DNA of 37,088 bases from Pseudomonadota bacterium (GCA_015222805.1 JADFVZ010000008.1:1-37088), one strand, 5' to 3'. Shown: positions 1-8,813, counted from the first letter of the stretch. Notes: generated by a model from the sequence alone, not told the origin. Program-made: numbers and translations.

Positions 1-54
1 CCGAAATAAGAGTACAATAAGTACTGATATTGACACTTTTGAGAGGGTAGTAAA

Positions 55-762
55 ATGTCAGGAAATTCCTATACTCTATTTAACGCACTGGTAGATATCA
101 TTGCCTCACCCGGCAAGGCCTTTGATGAAGTAAAAGCACACACCTCCTGGTGGATATGGCCTTACTTGATTAGTACATTAATAGCCGCCGGCATGTATTA
201 CTACTACTATGGCTGGGTAGATTTTTCCTGGCTAGTTGAGGAAACCATTCGTCAGCAACCCGCTGAAATTCGTGCTGAAGCGGCTGAAGGTATCCGCGCT
301 TTCATGCAGCCCGGACGATCTATGTGGATAACCGTCGCTGCAATTCCTATAGTCAGCCTCATTATCTATCTGATCCTGGCAATATATTTTCACCTCGCCA
401 ACAAATTGACTACAGCCGCTCAAATTGGCTTTGGACAATGGTTTTCATTTTCTGTATGGGCTAACTTTGTAGCAGTGTTTGCCAGCATTGCATCGCTGAT
501 ACTAATCCTGATGTCCGACAGCAACCAGGTATCGGTAGAAAGCCTTCAGGTGACATCATTAAATGCCCTGCTGGTCCATGCCAGCCCCGGCGATCCCTGG
601 TTCCGCTGGGCGAGCACCCTGTCGCTGCTCAATATCTGGGTGTGGTTGCTGATGATAATCGGCTATAGCCGCTGGACCGGGGCTTCAACGCTGAAATCCA
701 GCATTATTGTGCTGCTGCCCTGGGCCATCATATTCGGCATCTGGGCTGTTATTATTATCTAG
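55..762 (+). CDS. Yip1-family integral membrane protein
   Basis: This 235-residue protein has about five hydrophobic segments (roughly residues 33-52, 93-115, 128-155, 190-205 and 215-235). The soluble N-terminal start, with a 'SPGKAFDEVK' stretch, is typical of bacterial YIP1-domain proteins. The molecular function of bacterial Yip1 proteins is not established. A purine-rich ribosome site (GAGAGGG, about 41-47) precedes the ATG. The stop lies 11 bases before the MacA-like adaptor gene on the same strand, so it is probably the first gene of that efflux operon. An accessory membrane role for the transporter is inference. The family call rests on topology and the N-terminal motif, not on catalytic residues. 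Confidence 0.7.
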   Translation: MSGNSYTLFNALVDIIASPGKAFDEVKAHTSWWIWPYLISTLIAAGMYYYYYGWVDFSWLVEETIRQQPAEIRAEAAEGIRAFMQPGRSMWITVAAIPIVSLIIYLILAIYFHLANKLTTAAQIGFGQWFSFSVWANFVAVFASIASLILILMSDSNQVSVESLQVTSLNALLVHASPGDPWFRWASTLSLLNIWVWLLMIIGYSRWTGASTLKSSIIVLLPWAIIFGIWAVIII

Positions 763-773
763 CGGAAACTCGA

Positions 774-1994
774 ATGAAAAAAATACTTATATTTGCCGGC
801 CTGGCAGTATTACTTGTGGGGCTGCCGTTAATCTCCAAGCTAACTGATGGCAAAGAAGCCAAACAAGTCGAAGTGCAGCAAGTTGAATACAAGTTGATCA
901 GGAGTTCGATCCTGGCTGCAGGCACACTCGCCTACCGCGAGCAGGTTCAACTGCGCTCTGAAGTGATTGGTCAGGTCATTGAGCTGCATGTCGAAGAAGC
1001 AGACATCGTCACCCGGGGTCAGCTGGTTATTACCCTGGATCCAAAAAACTTCCAGGCACAGGTCGAACAGGCGGAAGCCCGTGTAAGGATTCAGCAAATA
1101 GCCATTGAGCGCCAGCGGCTGCTGATAGACAACCTGGAAGACCGCTTTGAGCGCAGGAAGTCATTATTTAAGAGCCGGCTGGTTGATGAGGATAGCTACC
1201 AGGCGCTGGAGAGCGAACTTGCCTTATCACGGGTTGACCTGCGCTCGCTGCAGGAGTCGCTGTTGCAGTCACGTGCGGTGCTGGATCAAGCCGAAGACCT
1301 GCTCAGCAAAACTCGGATCAGGTCACCGATTGACGGCATTGTTATCCAAAGCGATATCAAGGTTGGTGAAACCGTAATAGCAGGCACCACCAACATTCCC
1401 GGGTCCACCCTGATGGTCATCGCCGACCCGTCAGCAACATTGACCGAGGTACAGGTTGATGAAGCAGATATCGCCCAGGTTCGCGAAGGCCTGAAAGCAG
1501 ACATCTACACCGCCGCTTATCCCGATATACCGCTGGCTGGAACGATAGAGTCGATAGCCACAGTAGCCCGCCGGGCACTGGGCCAGCAAAGCCTGTCTTT
1601 CCTGGTTAAAATCCTGCTGGATGAGCAAGATGAATTAGGCATCCGCCCCGGCATGAGTGTGCGTGCGGACATTTATACTGAATCAGCTGAAGAGGCTTTA
1701 TCGGTTCCGGTCCAGGCTGTGCTCTATGATGAAAGCCTGGATGAAGAAGACAAGGACAGCAAAGGCGAGGAAGAGCAAACCTACGTCTATCTCCTGGAAA
1801 ACGGCAAGGCCGTGCGCAGGGACGTTGAAATCGGCATCTCCAGCGACAGCGACCAGGAAATCACCAGCGGCCTGAATAAAGGCCAGCGGGTTATTATCGG
1901 CCCCTATCGTACCTTGCTAAATATGGTTGATGGCGATGAAGTCTCAATAAAGAAAAAAGACAAGTCCGATAATAATTCGGATGATGAAGGTTAA
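774..1994 (+). CDS. MacA-like periplasmic adaptor (HlyD/RND membrane-fusion family)
   Basis: This 406-residue adaptor would link an inner-membrane MacB-type ABC transporter to an outer-membrane TolC channel. Residues 5-22 form an N-terminal membrane anchor. They are followed by a biotinyl-lipoyl-like half ('[19 protein letters not shown]'), a long alpha-helical hairpin (about 100-175), the second lipoyl half ('RSPIDGIVI', about 181-190) and a beta-barrel/membrane-proximal part. It carries an unusually acidic insertion near residues 318-335 ([12 protein letters not shown]) and a charged C-terminal tail. It overlaps the ATPase gene by up to 14 bases. The family is clear. The substrate (macrolide, peptide, lipid or siderophore) cannot be read from the sequence. 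Confidence 0.88.
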   Translation: MKKILIFAGLAVLLVGLPLISKLTDGKEAKQVEVQQVEYKLIRSSILAAGTLAYREQVQLRSEVIGQVIELHVEEADIVTRGQLVITLDPKNFQAQVEQAEARVRIQQIAIERQRLLIDNLEDRFERRKSLFKSRLVDEDSYQALESELALSRVDLRSLQESLLQSRAVLDQAEDLLSKTRIRSPIDGIVIQSDIKVGETVIAGTTNIPGSTLMVIADPSATLTEVQVDEADIAQVREGLKADIYTAAYPDIPLAGTIESIATVARRALGQQSLSFLVKILLDEQDELGIRPGMSVRADIYTESAEEALSVPVQAVLYDESLDEEDKDSKGEEEQTYVYLLENGKAVRRDVEIGISSDSDQEITSGLNKGQRVIIGPYRTLLNMVDGDEVSIKKKDKSDNNSDDEG

Positions 1995-2736
1995 GCCTGA
2001 TGGAATGTCCGGGTTAATGTCTCCATCTGCAACAAATCAGGCGGTTATCCGGCTGCACGATGTCTACCGTACCTATGAGATGGGTGGTCAGGTGCTGAAC
2101 GCACTGGACGGTGTCAGCCTGACCATCAAGCGTAATGAATACGTTGCCATCGTTGGTTCATCCGGTTCAGGAAAATCCACCCTGATGAACATCCTGGGCT
2201 GTCTCGATCGTGCTACCAAAGGTCGTTACCTGCTCAATGGCACTGATGTCGGCGATATGAATGAGGGTGAACTGGCAAAAGCCCGTAATCGACAGATTGG
2301 CTTTGTATTCCAGAGCTTCAACCTGCTAGGGCGTGCCTCGGCGCTGAAAAATGTTATGCAGCCACTGGTTTATCGGGGTATTCCCCTGGCTGAACGCAAG
2401 CGCATTGCCAGCGAAGCGCTGGAGCATGTGGGCCTGGGCGACCGCATGGATCATTTGCCCAATCAATTGTCTGGCGGCCAGCGCCAGCGAGTAGCGATTT
2501 CGCGCGCCCTGGTTGGCCGGCCGGCCATTTTACTGGCTGATGAGCCGACCGGTAATCTCGACAGCAAAACCAGCCAGGAGATTATGGGCCTGATTGATCA
2601 ATTACATAATGACGGGCAAACCATCATTATGGTGACCCATGAGGCCGACATCGCTAAACACTGTGAGCGGATAATTCGCCTTGAGGACGGCAAAGTAGCT
2701 AGCGACGAACGACAGACTAAAGCGGGGCACATATGA
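1981..2736 (+). CDS. ABC transporter ATP-binding protein, MacB/LolD type
   Basis: This 251-residue cytoplasmic ATPase would energise the adjacent permease. Walker A 'GSSGSGKST', the Q-loop 'FVFQSFNLL', the ABC signature 'LSGGQRQR', Walker B '[12 protein letters not shown]' and the H-loop 'MVTHE' are all intact, and the order and spacing match the LolD/MacB/FtsE class. The start is uncertain. The first ATG (1981) overlaps the adaptor gene and has no clear ribosome site, while in-frame ATGs at 2005 and 2017 would give a shorter leader before the conserved '[11 protein letters not shown]'. The stop overlaps the permease start by 4 bases (ATGA), which indicates translational coupling. Confidence 0.93.
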   Translation: MMKVKPDGMSGLMSPSATNQAVIRLHDVYRTYEMGGQVLNALDGVSLTIKRNEYVAIVGSSGSGKSTLMNILGCLDRATKGRYLLNGTDVGDMNEGELAKARNRQIGFVFQSFNLLGRASALKNVMQPLVYRGIPLAERKRIASEALEHVGLGDRMDHLPNQLSGGQRQRVAISRALVGRPAILLADEPTGNLDSKTSQEIMGLIDQLHNDGQTIIMVTHEADIAKHCERIIRLEDGKVASDERQTKAGHI

Positions 2737-3962
2737 ATACGATCTTTGAAAGCTTCCGCTCAGCATTTGAATCCATTCGCGCCCACGGATTCCGTTCGCT
2801 GCTAACGTCTTTGGGCATCATCATCGGCGTCACCTCAGTGATCGCGGTGGTATCGATAGTCCAGGGACTCTCCTACACCATCAATGCACAGTTTGCCGGG
2901 CTTGGAGGCAATTCATTAACCGTGCGTTCGCACACGCCATTCAAACAGCAGCTGCGGGGTAAGCTGGCAAAATTGAATGATAACGATATGCAGGCAATTT
3001 CCCGCCAGATTGATGGAATTTCCCATATAACCCCGATTCTTTTTACCCAAACCGGCCGCCAGGGCGCCATTAGTTATCGCTCGCAGACCGCTTTTTCCCG
3101 GGTTATTGGCATCGGCCCCAGTTATCTGCAAGTCAATGGGGTATATCCCCAGGAGGGGCGTTTCTTTACCCGCGATGATAATAGTCGACGACGGCTGGTA
3201 TGCGCCGTAGGTGCAGATGTTATCGACAACCTTGAAATACCGAAGCCCGCGATCGGGGAATTTTTTATGCTCGGTGATGAATGGTGCAAGATAGTTGGCG
3301 TGATCGAAAGGCGCGGTGAAATACTGGGTTTTTCACAAGATGATTATGTTCTCCTGCCGTATGGTACAGCCCGTCGCATAATGGGTACAACCCGTGACCT
3401 GGATATACAAATTCAGTTATTGGTAGATGATATGAATCGGCTGGAAGAGGTAAAAAGTCGGATTCGGCGGGTATTGCGCAAGGAACACAAACTCAAGGCC
3501 GGCCAGGCGGATGATTTCAGGGTGCAAACGGCTGAGCAATTAACCGAGTCATTTAATGCAGTGTTGAATACGATTACTGCGGTATCTGCTGGAATCGTTG
3601 GTATTTCCCTGCTGGTCGGCGGTATCGGCATTATGAACATAATGCTGGTTTCGGTAACCGAAAGAACCCGCGAAATCGGGATACTCAAAGCCCTCGGCGC
3701 AACCCGGCAGGACATTCTTTTGCAGTTCCTGATTGAAGCCCTCACCTTAAGCATGATTGGCGGTCTTGTAGGTATCGCTATCGGCTACGGGCTGGGTGCC
3801 CTGGTGGCCTCTTTATTACCGGGTTTTCCATCTGCCTTCGTACCTTTATGGGCCATTTTCCTCAGCTTCGGCTTTTGTGCTGCCGTGGGCATCATTTTTG
3901 GCATACTGCCGGCGGCAAAGGCATCACAGCTGGACCCGATTGACGCTTTGCGTTACGAGTAA
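2733..3962 (+). CDS. MacB-like ABC transporter permease (FtsX domain)
   Basis: This 409-residue inner-membrane permease has the MacB/FtsX layout. One N-terminal membrane helix (about 20-46, '[16 protein letters not shown]') precedes a large periplasmic MacB_PCD domain (about 50-275). Three C-terminal helices follow, with the conserved '[26 protein letters not shown]' region near 298-325 and '[17 protein letters not shown]' at the end. Unlike E. coli MacB, the ATPase is a separate polypeptide encoded just upstream. It should form a tripartite pump with the adaptor and a TolC-type channel; a tolC homologue lies about 5 kb away in this window. The substrate is unknown. Confidence 0.92.
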   Translation: MNTIFESFRSAFESIRAHGFRSLLTSLGIIIGVTSVIAVVSIVQGLSYTINAQFAGLGGNSLTVRSHTPFKQQLRGKLAKLNDNDMQAISRQIDGISHITPILFTQTGRQGAISYRSQTAFSRVIGIGPSYLQVNGVYPQEGRFFTRDDNSRRRLVCAVGADVIDNLEIPKPAIGEFFMLGDEWCKIVGVIERRGEILGFSQDDYVLLPYGTARRIMGTTRDLDIQIQLLVDDMNRLEEVKSRIRRVLRKEHKLKAGQADDFRVQTAEQLTESFNAVLNTITAVSAGIVGISLLVGGIGIMNIMLVSVTERTREIGILKALGATRQDILLQFLIEALTLSMIGGLVGIAIGYGLGALVASLLPGFPSAFVPLWAIFLSFGFCAAVGIIFGILPAAKASQLDPIDALRYE

Positions 3963-4006
3963 ACCCCGGCGCTACCTCGCTCATCTACGTGATACCGCAT
4001 GCCAGG

Positions 4007-4024
4007 GTGGGCATTTATGCCCAC
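4007..4024. repeat. Perfect inverted repeat between convergent genes
   Basis: GTGGGCAT-TT-ATGCCCAC gives two perfect 8-base arms, or a 6-bp GC-rich stem with a 6-base loop. It sits in the 70-base gap between the 3' ends of the permease (+) and the methyltransferase (-). No T-run follows on either strand, so it is not a classic intrinsic terminator. It may be a dispersed palindromic repeat or an RNA 3'-end stabiliser. Confidence 0.55.
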
Positions 4025-4032
4025 GCGTTAAG

Positions 4033-4641
4033 CTATTTGCGCCTGAACAAACACCAGTTAAATAACTGACTGTTACCTGCCGGGGTCGGGTGTTGTTCCT
4101 GCAGGGTTTCCAGCAGCTTAAATTGTGGGCCAAGCTCTACCTGCAGGCTTTCGGCTGAATATTGAACAATAGGCAGGCCGCTGCATTTTTCCGGTCCGCT
4201 AATCGCGAAGGTTGCCATGATCAATATTCCACCAACCGGTAAACCAGCTAACAAGGATTTTTTATAAGCTGCCCGGTCTGTGGCATCTGTGAGGAAATGG
4301 AAAACGGCCCGATCATGCCATAATACATACTCTTTTATAGGCAACCAGTTGGTGATGTCGGCTGTTATCAACTGCAGTTGATCTGCACGAGAACCCAGCC
4401 GTGCTCGGCTTTCCTGCAGGGACTGCGCTGATAAATCCAGCAGGGTAATATCACCGTAACCAAGCTCCAGTAAATGATCTACCAGTGTTGATGCGCCGGC
4501 ACCAATATCTATTAGCGCTTGCTCCGGTTTGCAGTTCGCAGTAATCCATCTTAGTGATTGCTCAGGGTGCGCTTGATACCAGGTTAGCTTTTCCGGCTCT
4601 GTTCCCCTGTAACGCTCTTCCCAGTGCTGTTGATTACCCAT
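4033..4641 (-). CDS. Class I SAM-dependent methyltransferase
   Basis: This 202-residue protein has a Rossmann methyltransferase fold. The SAM-binding motif I 'LIDIGAGAS' lies near residues 43-51, an acidic strand end 'LLDLS' near 67-71, and 'WHDRAVFHFL' near 109-118, a pattern seen in thiopurine-methyltransferase-like and methyltransferase-25-type proteins. The N-terminus 'HWEERYRG' is also typical of that group. The acceptor substrate is unknown. Its ATG overlaps the end of the amidase gene by 8 bases, so it is the last gene of a minus-strand operon. Confidence 0.82.
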   Translation of the reverse strand: MGNQQHWEERYRGTEPEKLTWYQAHPEQSLRWITANCKPEQALIDIGAGASTLVDHLLELGYGDITLLDLSAQSLQESRARLGSRADQLQLITADITNWLPIKEYVLWHDRAVFHFLTDATDRAAYKKSLLAGLPVGGILIMATFAISGPEKCSGLPIVQYSAESLQVELGPQFKLLETLQEQHPTPAGNSQLFNWCLFRRK

Positions 4642-5203
4642 TCGCGTTTACTCGTTGCAACGTTGTTCCAGCCAAAACCTCTTGCCACGGAAAGTGTGGA
4701 CCCGGGTCGATTTTACGTTGAATTAATATTGCGGCGTCATCCTCAGACGGAATTTTACGGGTATCCAGGTCCTGATGTCCTGCAATTTGACCCAGATTAG
4801 GAAATGTTTTTGTGAGCTGCTTTAACAAAGCCGCCAGCGCAGCAATTTGTATCTGCGGATAATGTTCATCCGGCTGCTGATGCCGGCTATCGTACCAGCT
4901 CGGATAGCGACCTTGATTGACCAGTTCAATACCAATACTGTTGCGGTTCATATTCGCCACATGATGGGCAATCTGTAACGGATCCACCCACTGCTCTACC
5001 CTGCCGTCACGGTCAATGTAGAAATGCCCGGAATTACCGGTACCGCTCTGTGGATAGTGAATCTGTTCACCATACTCACGCGCCTCGACCAGGTCAGGCA
5101 ACTCGGTACAGTGGATAACAACCAGTTCAATATCCCCTCGCATGCGTGATTGCAGCTGGCCCTCATAGGGGAGCGGACGGGAGGTGATATCTGCATTAAC
5201 CAT
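4634..5203 (-). CDS. AmpD-like N-acetylmuramoyl-L-alanine amidase (Amidase_2)
   Basis: This 189-residue zinc amidase would cleave the MurNAc-L-alanine bond of (anhydro)muropeptides. Amidase_2 landmarks are present: 'VVIHCTE' with the first zinc histidine at residue 31, 'IGIELVN' with the catalytic glutamate, 'AGHQDLD' with the second zinc histidine, and 'KIDPGPHFPW' with the aspartate ligand and its neighbouring lysine. No signal peptide is visible, so a cytoplasmic cell-wall-recycling role like AmpD is likely. The protein carries extra residues ('QGRYPSWYDSRHQQP') between the glutamate and the second histidine. It lies 29 bases downstream of the small lipoprotein gene and overlaps the methyltransferase gene. 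Confidence 0.87.
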   Translation of the reverse strand: MVNADITSRPLPYEGQLQSRMRGDIELVVIHCTELPDLVEAREYGEQIHYPQSGTGNSGHFYIDRDGRVEQWVDPLQIAHHVANMNRNSIGIELVNQGRYPSWYDSRHQQPDEHYPQIQIAALAALLKQLTKTFPNLGQIAGHQDLDTRKIPSEDDAAILIQRKIDPGPHFPWQEVLAGTTLQRVNANG

Positions 5204-5232
5204 AGCGAACTCAGCTCTGGGAAAAAAGGAAT

Positions 5233-5442
5233 TTATTGTTCATACGGGCAGGGCCCGGCGCTATCACCATGGTCTAAATGACGTAGGAAATCCGCATTGG
5301 ACAGCGATAGGGTCTGCTTTTGTTTATGGCAGACAAACGACTGGCCCCGGCGCTTGTCATCAAACGTATCAGACTCGGTCGCACAGGCTGACAACAGCAG
5401 CAGGCCGACCACCAGGTTCACTGACATCAGCAGACCACGCAT
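5233..5442 (-). CDS. Small lipoprotein with CHK...HLxHGDxxGPC motif
   Basis: This 69-residue protein has a lipoprotein signal (hydrophobic residues 8-17, lipobox LSAC, Cys20). The mature part is only about 50 residues. It contains 'CHK' (Cys38-His39) and 'HLDHGDSAGPC' (His55, His58, Asp60, Cys65), a cysteine/histidine pattern I recognise from assorted small secreted or envelope proteins of unknown function. The two cysteines could form a disulfide, and the histidines could bind a metal. The ATG at 5442 overlaps the TGA of the DUF2333 gene (TGATG) and has GGAG 8 bases upstream, which favours it over the TTG one codon earlier. Confidence 0.72.
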   Translation of the reverse strand: MRGLLMSVNLVVGLLLLSACATESDTFDDKRRGQSFVCHKQKQTLSLSNADFLRHLDHGDSAGPCPYEQ

Positions 5443-6422
5443 CAACCCTGCTCCAGTAATATGCGCAGGTCAATAATGGCGGCGTTGGCACGGGAAATAT
5501 AATTAGCCATTACCAGGGAATGATTTGCAAACAGGCCAAACGGGCTCCCATTCAAGACCATTGGGCTATGCAATGGCGTCTGGGTGGCCTCCAGTTCACG
5601 AATAATTTGCCGGAAACTGGTGACTGCATTTTTCTTCTTCAATACTTCAAAAAAATCGATTTCCATCGCCTTCATGAAATGGATCAGTGCCCAGGTAGTA
5701 CCACGTGATTCATAAAAAATATCATCAATTTCAAACCAGGATGTCTTTACACTCACATCACTTGCCGTGGTAGTAGACTGGGTGGCATCAGGATCACCGC
5801 TTAAATCGGTGTTAACCCTTTCCTGGCCTACGCTGGCGGAGAGCCGCTGGGAAACACTGCCGAGGCGTTTTTCAACATAGCTTAACCAGTCACGCAGGTT
5901 GTCCGCGCGGGCATAAAACTGGGCATTTTGCTGCTGGGGATCAGATAAGCGATACAAATACCGCTCCATTCCATCCAGTGCTTTCTGGTATTCCTTTTCA
6001 GTCCGCGGAAGCATCCAGGAGGCGTGGTCAAAATGTAGCTGGGCATCCAGTATAGCCAGGTCTTTATCTTCTGTAGACTGGGTTTGGGAGCGTGAAATAT
6101 CATTGCGCAGAGCGCGCGCCATGTCGCGCATCTGCGTCAATACACCAAACTCCCAGTTCGGTACATTATCCAAAAATACCCAGGGTGGCATGACGTCATT
6201 ACTCAAATAGCCACCGCGCTTATGCAGCAGGGTGTCACCAACTTTTAGCATGGTCGCACCGGTAGTGAAACCAGTGACCATTTTTTGATCAGCCTTGAGG
6301 CTGATCCTGGCATTTTCATTCACATCAAACAGGGCCGGCTCATGGTTAAGATAAAACATAGCCCCCAGGGTCAGCAGCAATAACAGCACCAGGGGCAGAC
6401 CCCACTTAATCCAGCTAGACAT
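5442..6422 (-). CDS. DUF2333 family membrane-anchored protein
   Basis: This 326-residue protein has one N-terminal membrane helix (residues 6-23) and a large, mostly helical, presumably periplasmic domain. 'GGYLSNDVMPPW', 'PNWEFGVLTQMRDMARALRNDISRSQ' and the C-terminal 'PLHSPMVLNGSPFGLFANHSLVMANYISRANAAI' match the DUF2333 family, which is found in gammaproteobacteria and has no known function. The ATG at 6422 has GGAG at a 7-base distance and is preferred over an upstream in-frame TTG at 6443. It is translationally coupled to the lipoprotein gene and heads a run with the amidase and methyltransferase, so a cell-wall or envelope role is plausible. Confidence 0.85.
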   Translation of the reverse strand: MSSWIKWGLPLVLLLLLTLGAMFYLNHEPALFDVNENARISLKADQKMVTGFTTGATMLKVGDTLLHKRGGYLSNDVMPPWVFLDNVPNWEFGVLTQMRDMARALRNDISRSQTQSTEDKDLAILDAQLHFDHASWMLPRTEKEYQKALDGMERYLYRLSDPQQQNAQFYARADNLRDWLSYVEKRLGSVSQRLSASVGQERVNTDLSGDPDATQSTTTASDVSVKTSWFEIDDIFYESRGTTWALIHFMKAMEIDFFEVLKKKNAVTSFRQIIRELEATQTPLHSPMVLNGSPFGLFANHSLVMANYISRANAAIIDLRILLEQG

Positions 6423-6429
6423 CGCAATA

Positions 6430-6433
6430 CTCC
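6430..6433 (-). promoter_or_regulatory. Ribosome binding site deciding the DUF2333 start
   Basis: GGAG on the minus strand lies 7 bases before the ATG at 6422. It would fall inside the coding region if translation began at the TTG at 6443, so it supports the shorter protein. Confidence 0.7.
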
Positions 6434-6505
6434 AGAAAAACAATTAACAGATAGCTATACGATACCAGATCAGGACTGGCCTCAGGGAGTGGAATAAGTA
6501 CTACT

Positions 6506-7240
6506 TCAGGTGTCAGCGCGCTGAGGCTGGATACCGGCTTCCAGCAAGGGCGTTACTGCCTCTACCTGCTGGTCATTACTGCCGATTATTGCGATTGAAC
6601 CTTTCTTCAGGGGAATCACGTGCGCCCGTTGACCATCAACATCAAACTGGGCGACACCTTTGGTAGCCGTTTCCGGCATAAAGATAACCGTTACCGGGCC
6701 GTCAGGTGTTGAGATAACAAAGTGTGCGCCATCCCCATCGGGGGTCGGACAGGTTTTAATAAACTGGATTCTAGCTAATAAATCAGCATCTACCGTGGCA
6801 GAAAACGGGTCCAGGACCTGGTTAACCTGCGCCATGGTTACCCCGGTGATATCACCGGCGCTGGCCAATACCCGCCCGCCGTCATGGCTCATATGCTGGT
6901 GTACATAATCTTCCACGCTGGAAAAATGCTGCTGATGCCAGAGCAATACAGAGGCTGCGCCAACGGCCATGAATACCGTGGCAGCCAGCGCCATAACCCA
7001 GGGGCCACGTGCTTTAACTGTCGGTTTTGTGCTAACTTCAGTTTCTGTCAGCGCAAGAATGTCTGCGAGCAGGCCTTCAGGCGCTTCAATCCTCATGGCA
7101 CTTTCCAGCTTGTGTTCAAAAGCCTCAGCCTCACGGGCTGCCTCCTCGAACGCCGGGTCGCTGTTGCGTGCCTTGAGAACCTCGGGTTCCCGTGCATACG
7201 GCTCAGCACCTAGCCATTGTTTAAAGTCAGAAAAGTTCAT
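6506..7240 (-). CDS. DUF3379 protein, probable anti-sigma-like membrane partner
   Basis: This 244-residue protein has a cytoplasmic N-terminal segment (1-79), one transmembrane helix (about 80-101, 'WVMALAATVFMAVGAASVLLW') and a periplasmic C-terminal domain containing 'EDYVHQHMSHD' and 'FIKTCPTPDGDGAHFV'. These match DUF3379. Overlap by 14 bases with an ECF sigma factor gene and the single-pass topology suggest it restrains the sigma factor in response to an envelope signal. That function is inferred from gene order and topology; no zinc anti-sigma HxxxCxxC motif is seen. Confidence 0.8.
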   Translation of the reverse strand: MNFSDFKQWLGAEPYAREPEVLKARNSDPAFEEAAREAEAFEHKLESAMRIEAPEGLLADILALTETEVSTKPTVKARGPWVMALAATVFMAVGAASVLLWHQQHFSSVEDYVHQHMSHDGGRVLASAGDITGVTMAQVNQVLDPFSATVDADLLARIQFIKTCPTPDGDGAHFVISTPDGPVTVIFMPETATKGVAQFDVDGQRAHVIPLKKGSIAIIGSNDQQVEAVTPLLEAGIQPQRADT

Positions 7241-7769
7241 GTATGTTTCCGCTTATGCCGTCCTTTTGCAGCATTATTTTCAATTTTTCCCTGGCCCTGA
7301 ACAACTGTGTCATTACGGCACTTTTACTCAGGCCCAGCTGCTGTGCTATTTCTTCACAGCTATAGCCCATAACCACCTGCAACAGCAGTGGTTCACGGTA
7401 CCTTGGCGGCAAACGCAATATGCCTTCACGCAGCATCTTTCGTTCTACCTGCTCTTCCGGCTTCAGGTCTCGGGTTTCCTCGATGACCACTGAATCCAGG
7501 TCCGTGAACTTGGGCACCTTACGTTCAAAGGTACGGGCAAATTCACGCCGAAGAATCGTAATCAGCCAGCCCTTGACCGCAGCCTGCTCCTTTAGCGTGT
7601 GCAAAGCCTTCCATGCACGCAAATACGTTTCCTGCACCAGATCCTTGGCCAGGGCATCGTTGTGGCACAGCCACAGCCCGTAGCGATAAAGGTCGGTGCC
7701 ATATTCCCGAGCCAGCGCCTCAAAGCGAATATTACGCTCTTCATCTGTCATGACCGGAAGATCAGGCAT
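7227..7769 (-). CDS. ECF-type sigma-70 family RNA polymerase sigma factor
   Basis: This 180-residue protein has sigma region 2 (about 20-85, with 'DLVQETYLRAWKAL') and region 4 (about 120-170, 'LPPRYREPLLLQVVMGYSCEEIAQQLGLSKSAVMTQL...REKLK'), the standard two-domain ECF layout. It would direct RNA polymerase to a small regulon. It is followed by an overlapping DUF3379 membrane protein, likely its regulator. No convincing ECF-type autoregulated promoter could be identified upstream. The product's target genes are unknown. Confidence 0.92.
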   Translation of the reverse strand: MPDLPVMTDEERNIRFEALAREYGTDLYRYGLWLCHNDALAKDLVQETYLRAWKALHTLKEQAAVKGWLITILRREFARTFERKVPKFTDLDSVVIEETRDLKPEEQVERKMLREGILRLPPRYREPLLLQVVMGYSCEEIAQQLGLSKSAVMTQLFRAREKLKIMLQKDGISGNIHELF

Positions 7770-8099
7770 TATCTTGCATCTTATTTGTAACTATTATGTT
7801 CATCACACGTATTTTATTGAAAGGCTGTAAAAATCCTGAAAAATTTAACCCCAGGGAGGACAAATAGTATCAGTTACGCCCTGCTGTGACTAATGGCACT
7901 TTATCCTGATGGTAAAAACCCGCAATCTGCACTGGCGTGACAGTAGTTTCTCGCTTCAAAGCTGTTTTCCGGGGCAAGATACGATAAATAATTGATCTAA
8001 AGCAGTCAAATCGGGTTTCCAGCTTGCTCAAACCAGCACATACAATTAACCTTAACCCCTTATAACTATAGCCCCACTCAAGATAACAGGTAGAACAGC
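7770..8099. other. 330-base divergent intergenic region
   Basis: This region separates the minus-strand sigma factor gene from the plus-strand Pcm/TolC pair, so it should hold promoters in both directions. It is AT-rich near both ends. TATAAC at 8061-8066 could be a -10 box for the plus-strand genes, but no matching -35 is seen. No tRNA, terminator or convincing small ORF was found. Confidence 0.4.
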
Positions 8100-8759
8100 A
8101 TGAGTATGAATTTTGATCAGGCCAGAAGTAATATGGTACAGCAGCAAATCCGACCCTGGGAGGTCACCGACCATCGGGTCCTGGCAGCCCTGGAATCCAC
8201 CCAGCGGGAGGATTTTGTGCCGGCACGATACCGTAAACTGGCCTTTGCAGACCTGGCGATACCGCTGGATGAGGGTCAACAGATGATGCGACCGGTTATT
8301 GAAGGCCGATTATTGCAGGCCCTTGACCTTAAAGCTGATGAAACCGTACTCGAAATTGGTACCGGCAGCGGCTTTCTTAGCGCCTGCCTGGCAAAACTTG
8401 GCAAATCGGTGTGTACTGTCGACATTTATCCATCATTATCAGAAATGGCTTGCAAGAACCTCAAGAACAAGAAAATCAAAAACATTGAATGTTTTACCGG
8501 AGATGCCCTGAATGGCTGGATGCCGGAACAGGCCCATGATGTTGTGGTGGTTACCGGCGGTGTTCGGGATATCCCAAAAGTCTTTATGGAATGGGTTAAT
8601 CCGGGTGGCAGGCTATTTATTATCAGTGGCGAATCTCCGGCAATGGAAGCGCGCCTGCTGAAGCGCCTGACCATCTCCAACTGGGAAGAGCAAAATTTAT
8701 TTGAAACCGACCTGCCGTTACTGGTAAATGCCGAGCGCGCCGTTGAGTTTGAATTTTAG
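8100..8759 (+). CDS. Protein-L-isoaspartate O-methyltransferase family protein
   Basis: This 219-residue protein begins 'FDQARSNMVQQQIRPWEV', continues with 'REDFVPARYRKLAFAD', and has the SAM motif 'VLEIGTGSGFLSACLA' near residues 79-94. All are typical of the PCMT family, which repairs isoaspartate by methylation. This is the divergent Pcm-like paralogue commonly found upstream of tolC in gammaproteobacteria, so the true substrate may not be isoaspartyl protein. AGG 9 bases before 8100 supports the first ATG; a second ATG at 8106 is possible. The tolC gene follows after 54 bases. Confidence 0.85.
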   Translation: MSMNFDQARSNMVQQQIRPWEVTDHRVLAALESTQREDFVPARYRKLAFADLAIPLDEGQQMMRPVIEGRLLQALDLKADETVLEIGTGSGFLSACLAKLGKSVCTVDIYPSLSEMACKNLKNKKIKNIECFTGDALNGWMPEQAHDVVVVTGGVRDIPKVFMEWVNPGGRLFIISGESPAMEARLLKRLTISNWEEQNLFETDLPLLVNAERAVEFEF

Positions 8760-8813
8760 AATCAATAATTTATTGCCCGACCGTTATCTGGTCGAGGAAG
8801 GACAGAGCGGACT

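Noticed and set aside
7894-7941. Short 15-codon plus-strand frame in the sigma/Pcm spacer
   Set aside because: It is too short, the purine-rich GGGAGGA is too far upstream, and there is no supporting context.
8778-8794. CGACC/GGTCG dyad before tolC as a terminator
   Set aside because: The stem is only 5 bp with a 7-base loop and no T-run. It more likely has no role, or a minor one, in spacing the Pcm-like gene and tolC.
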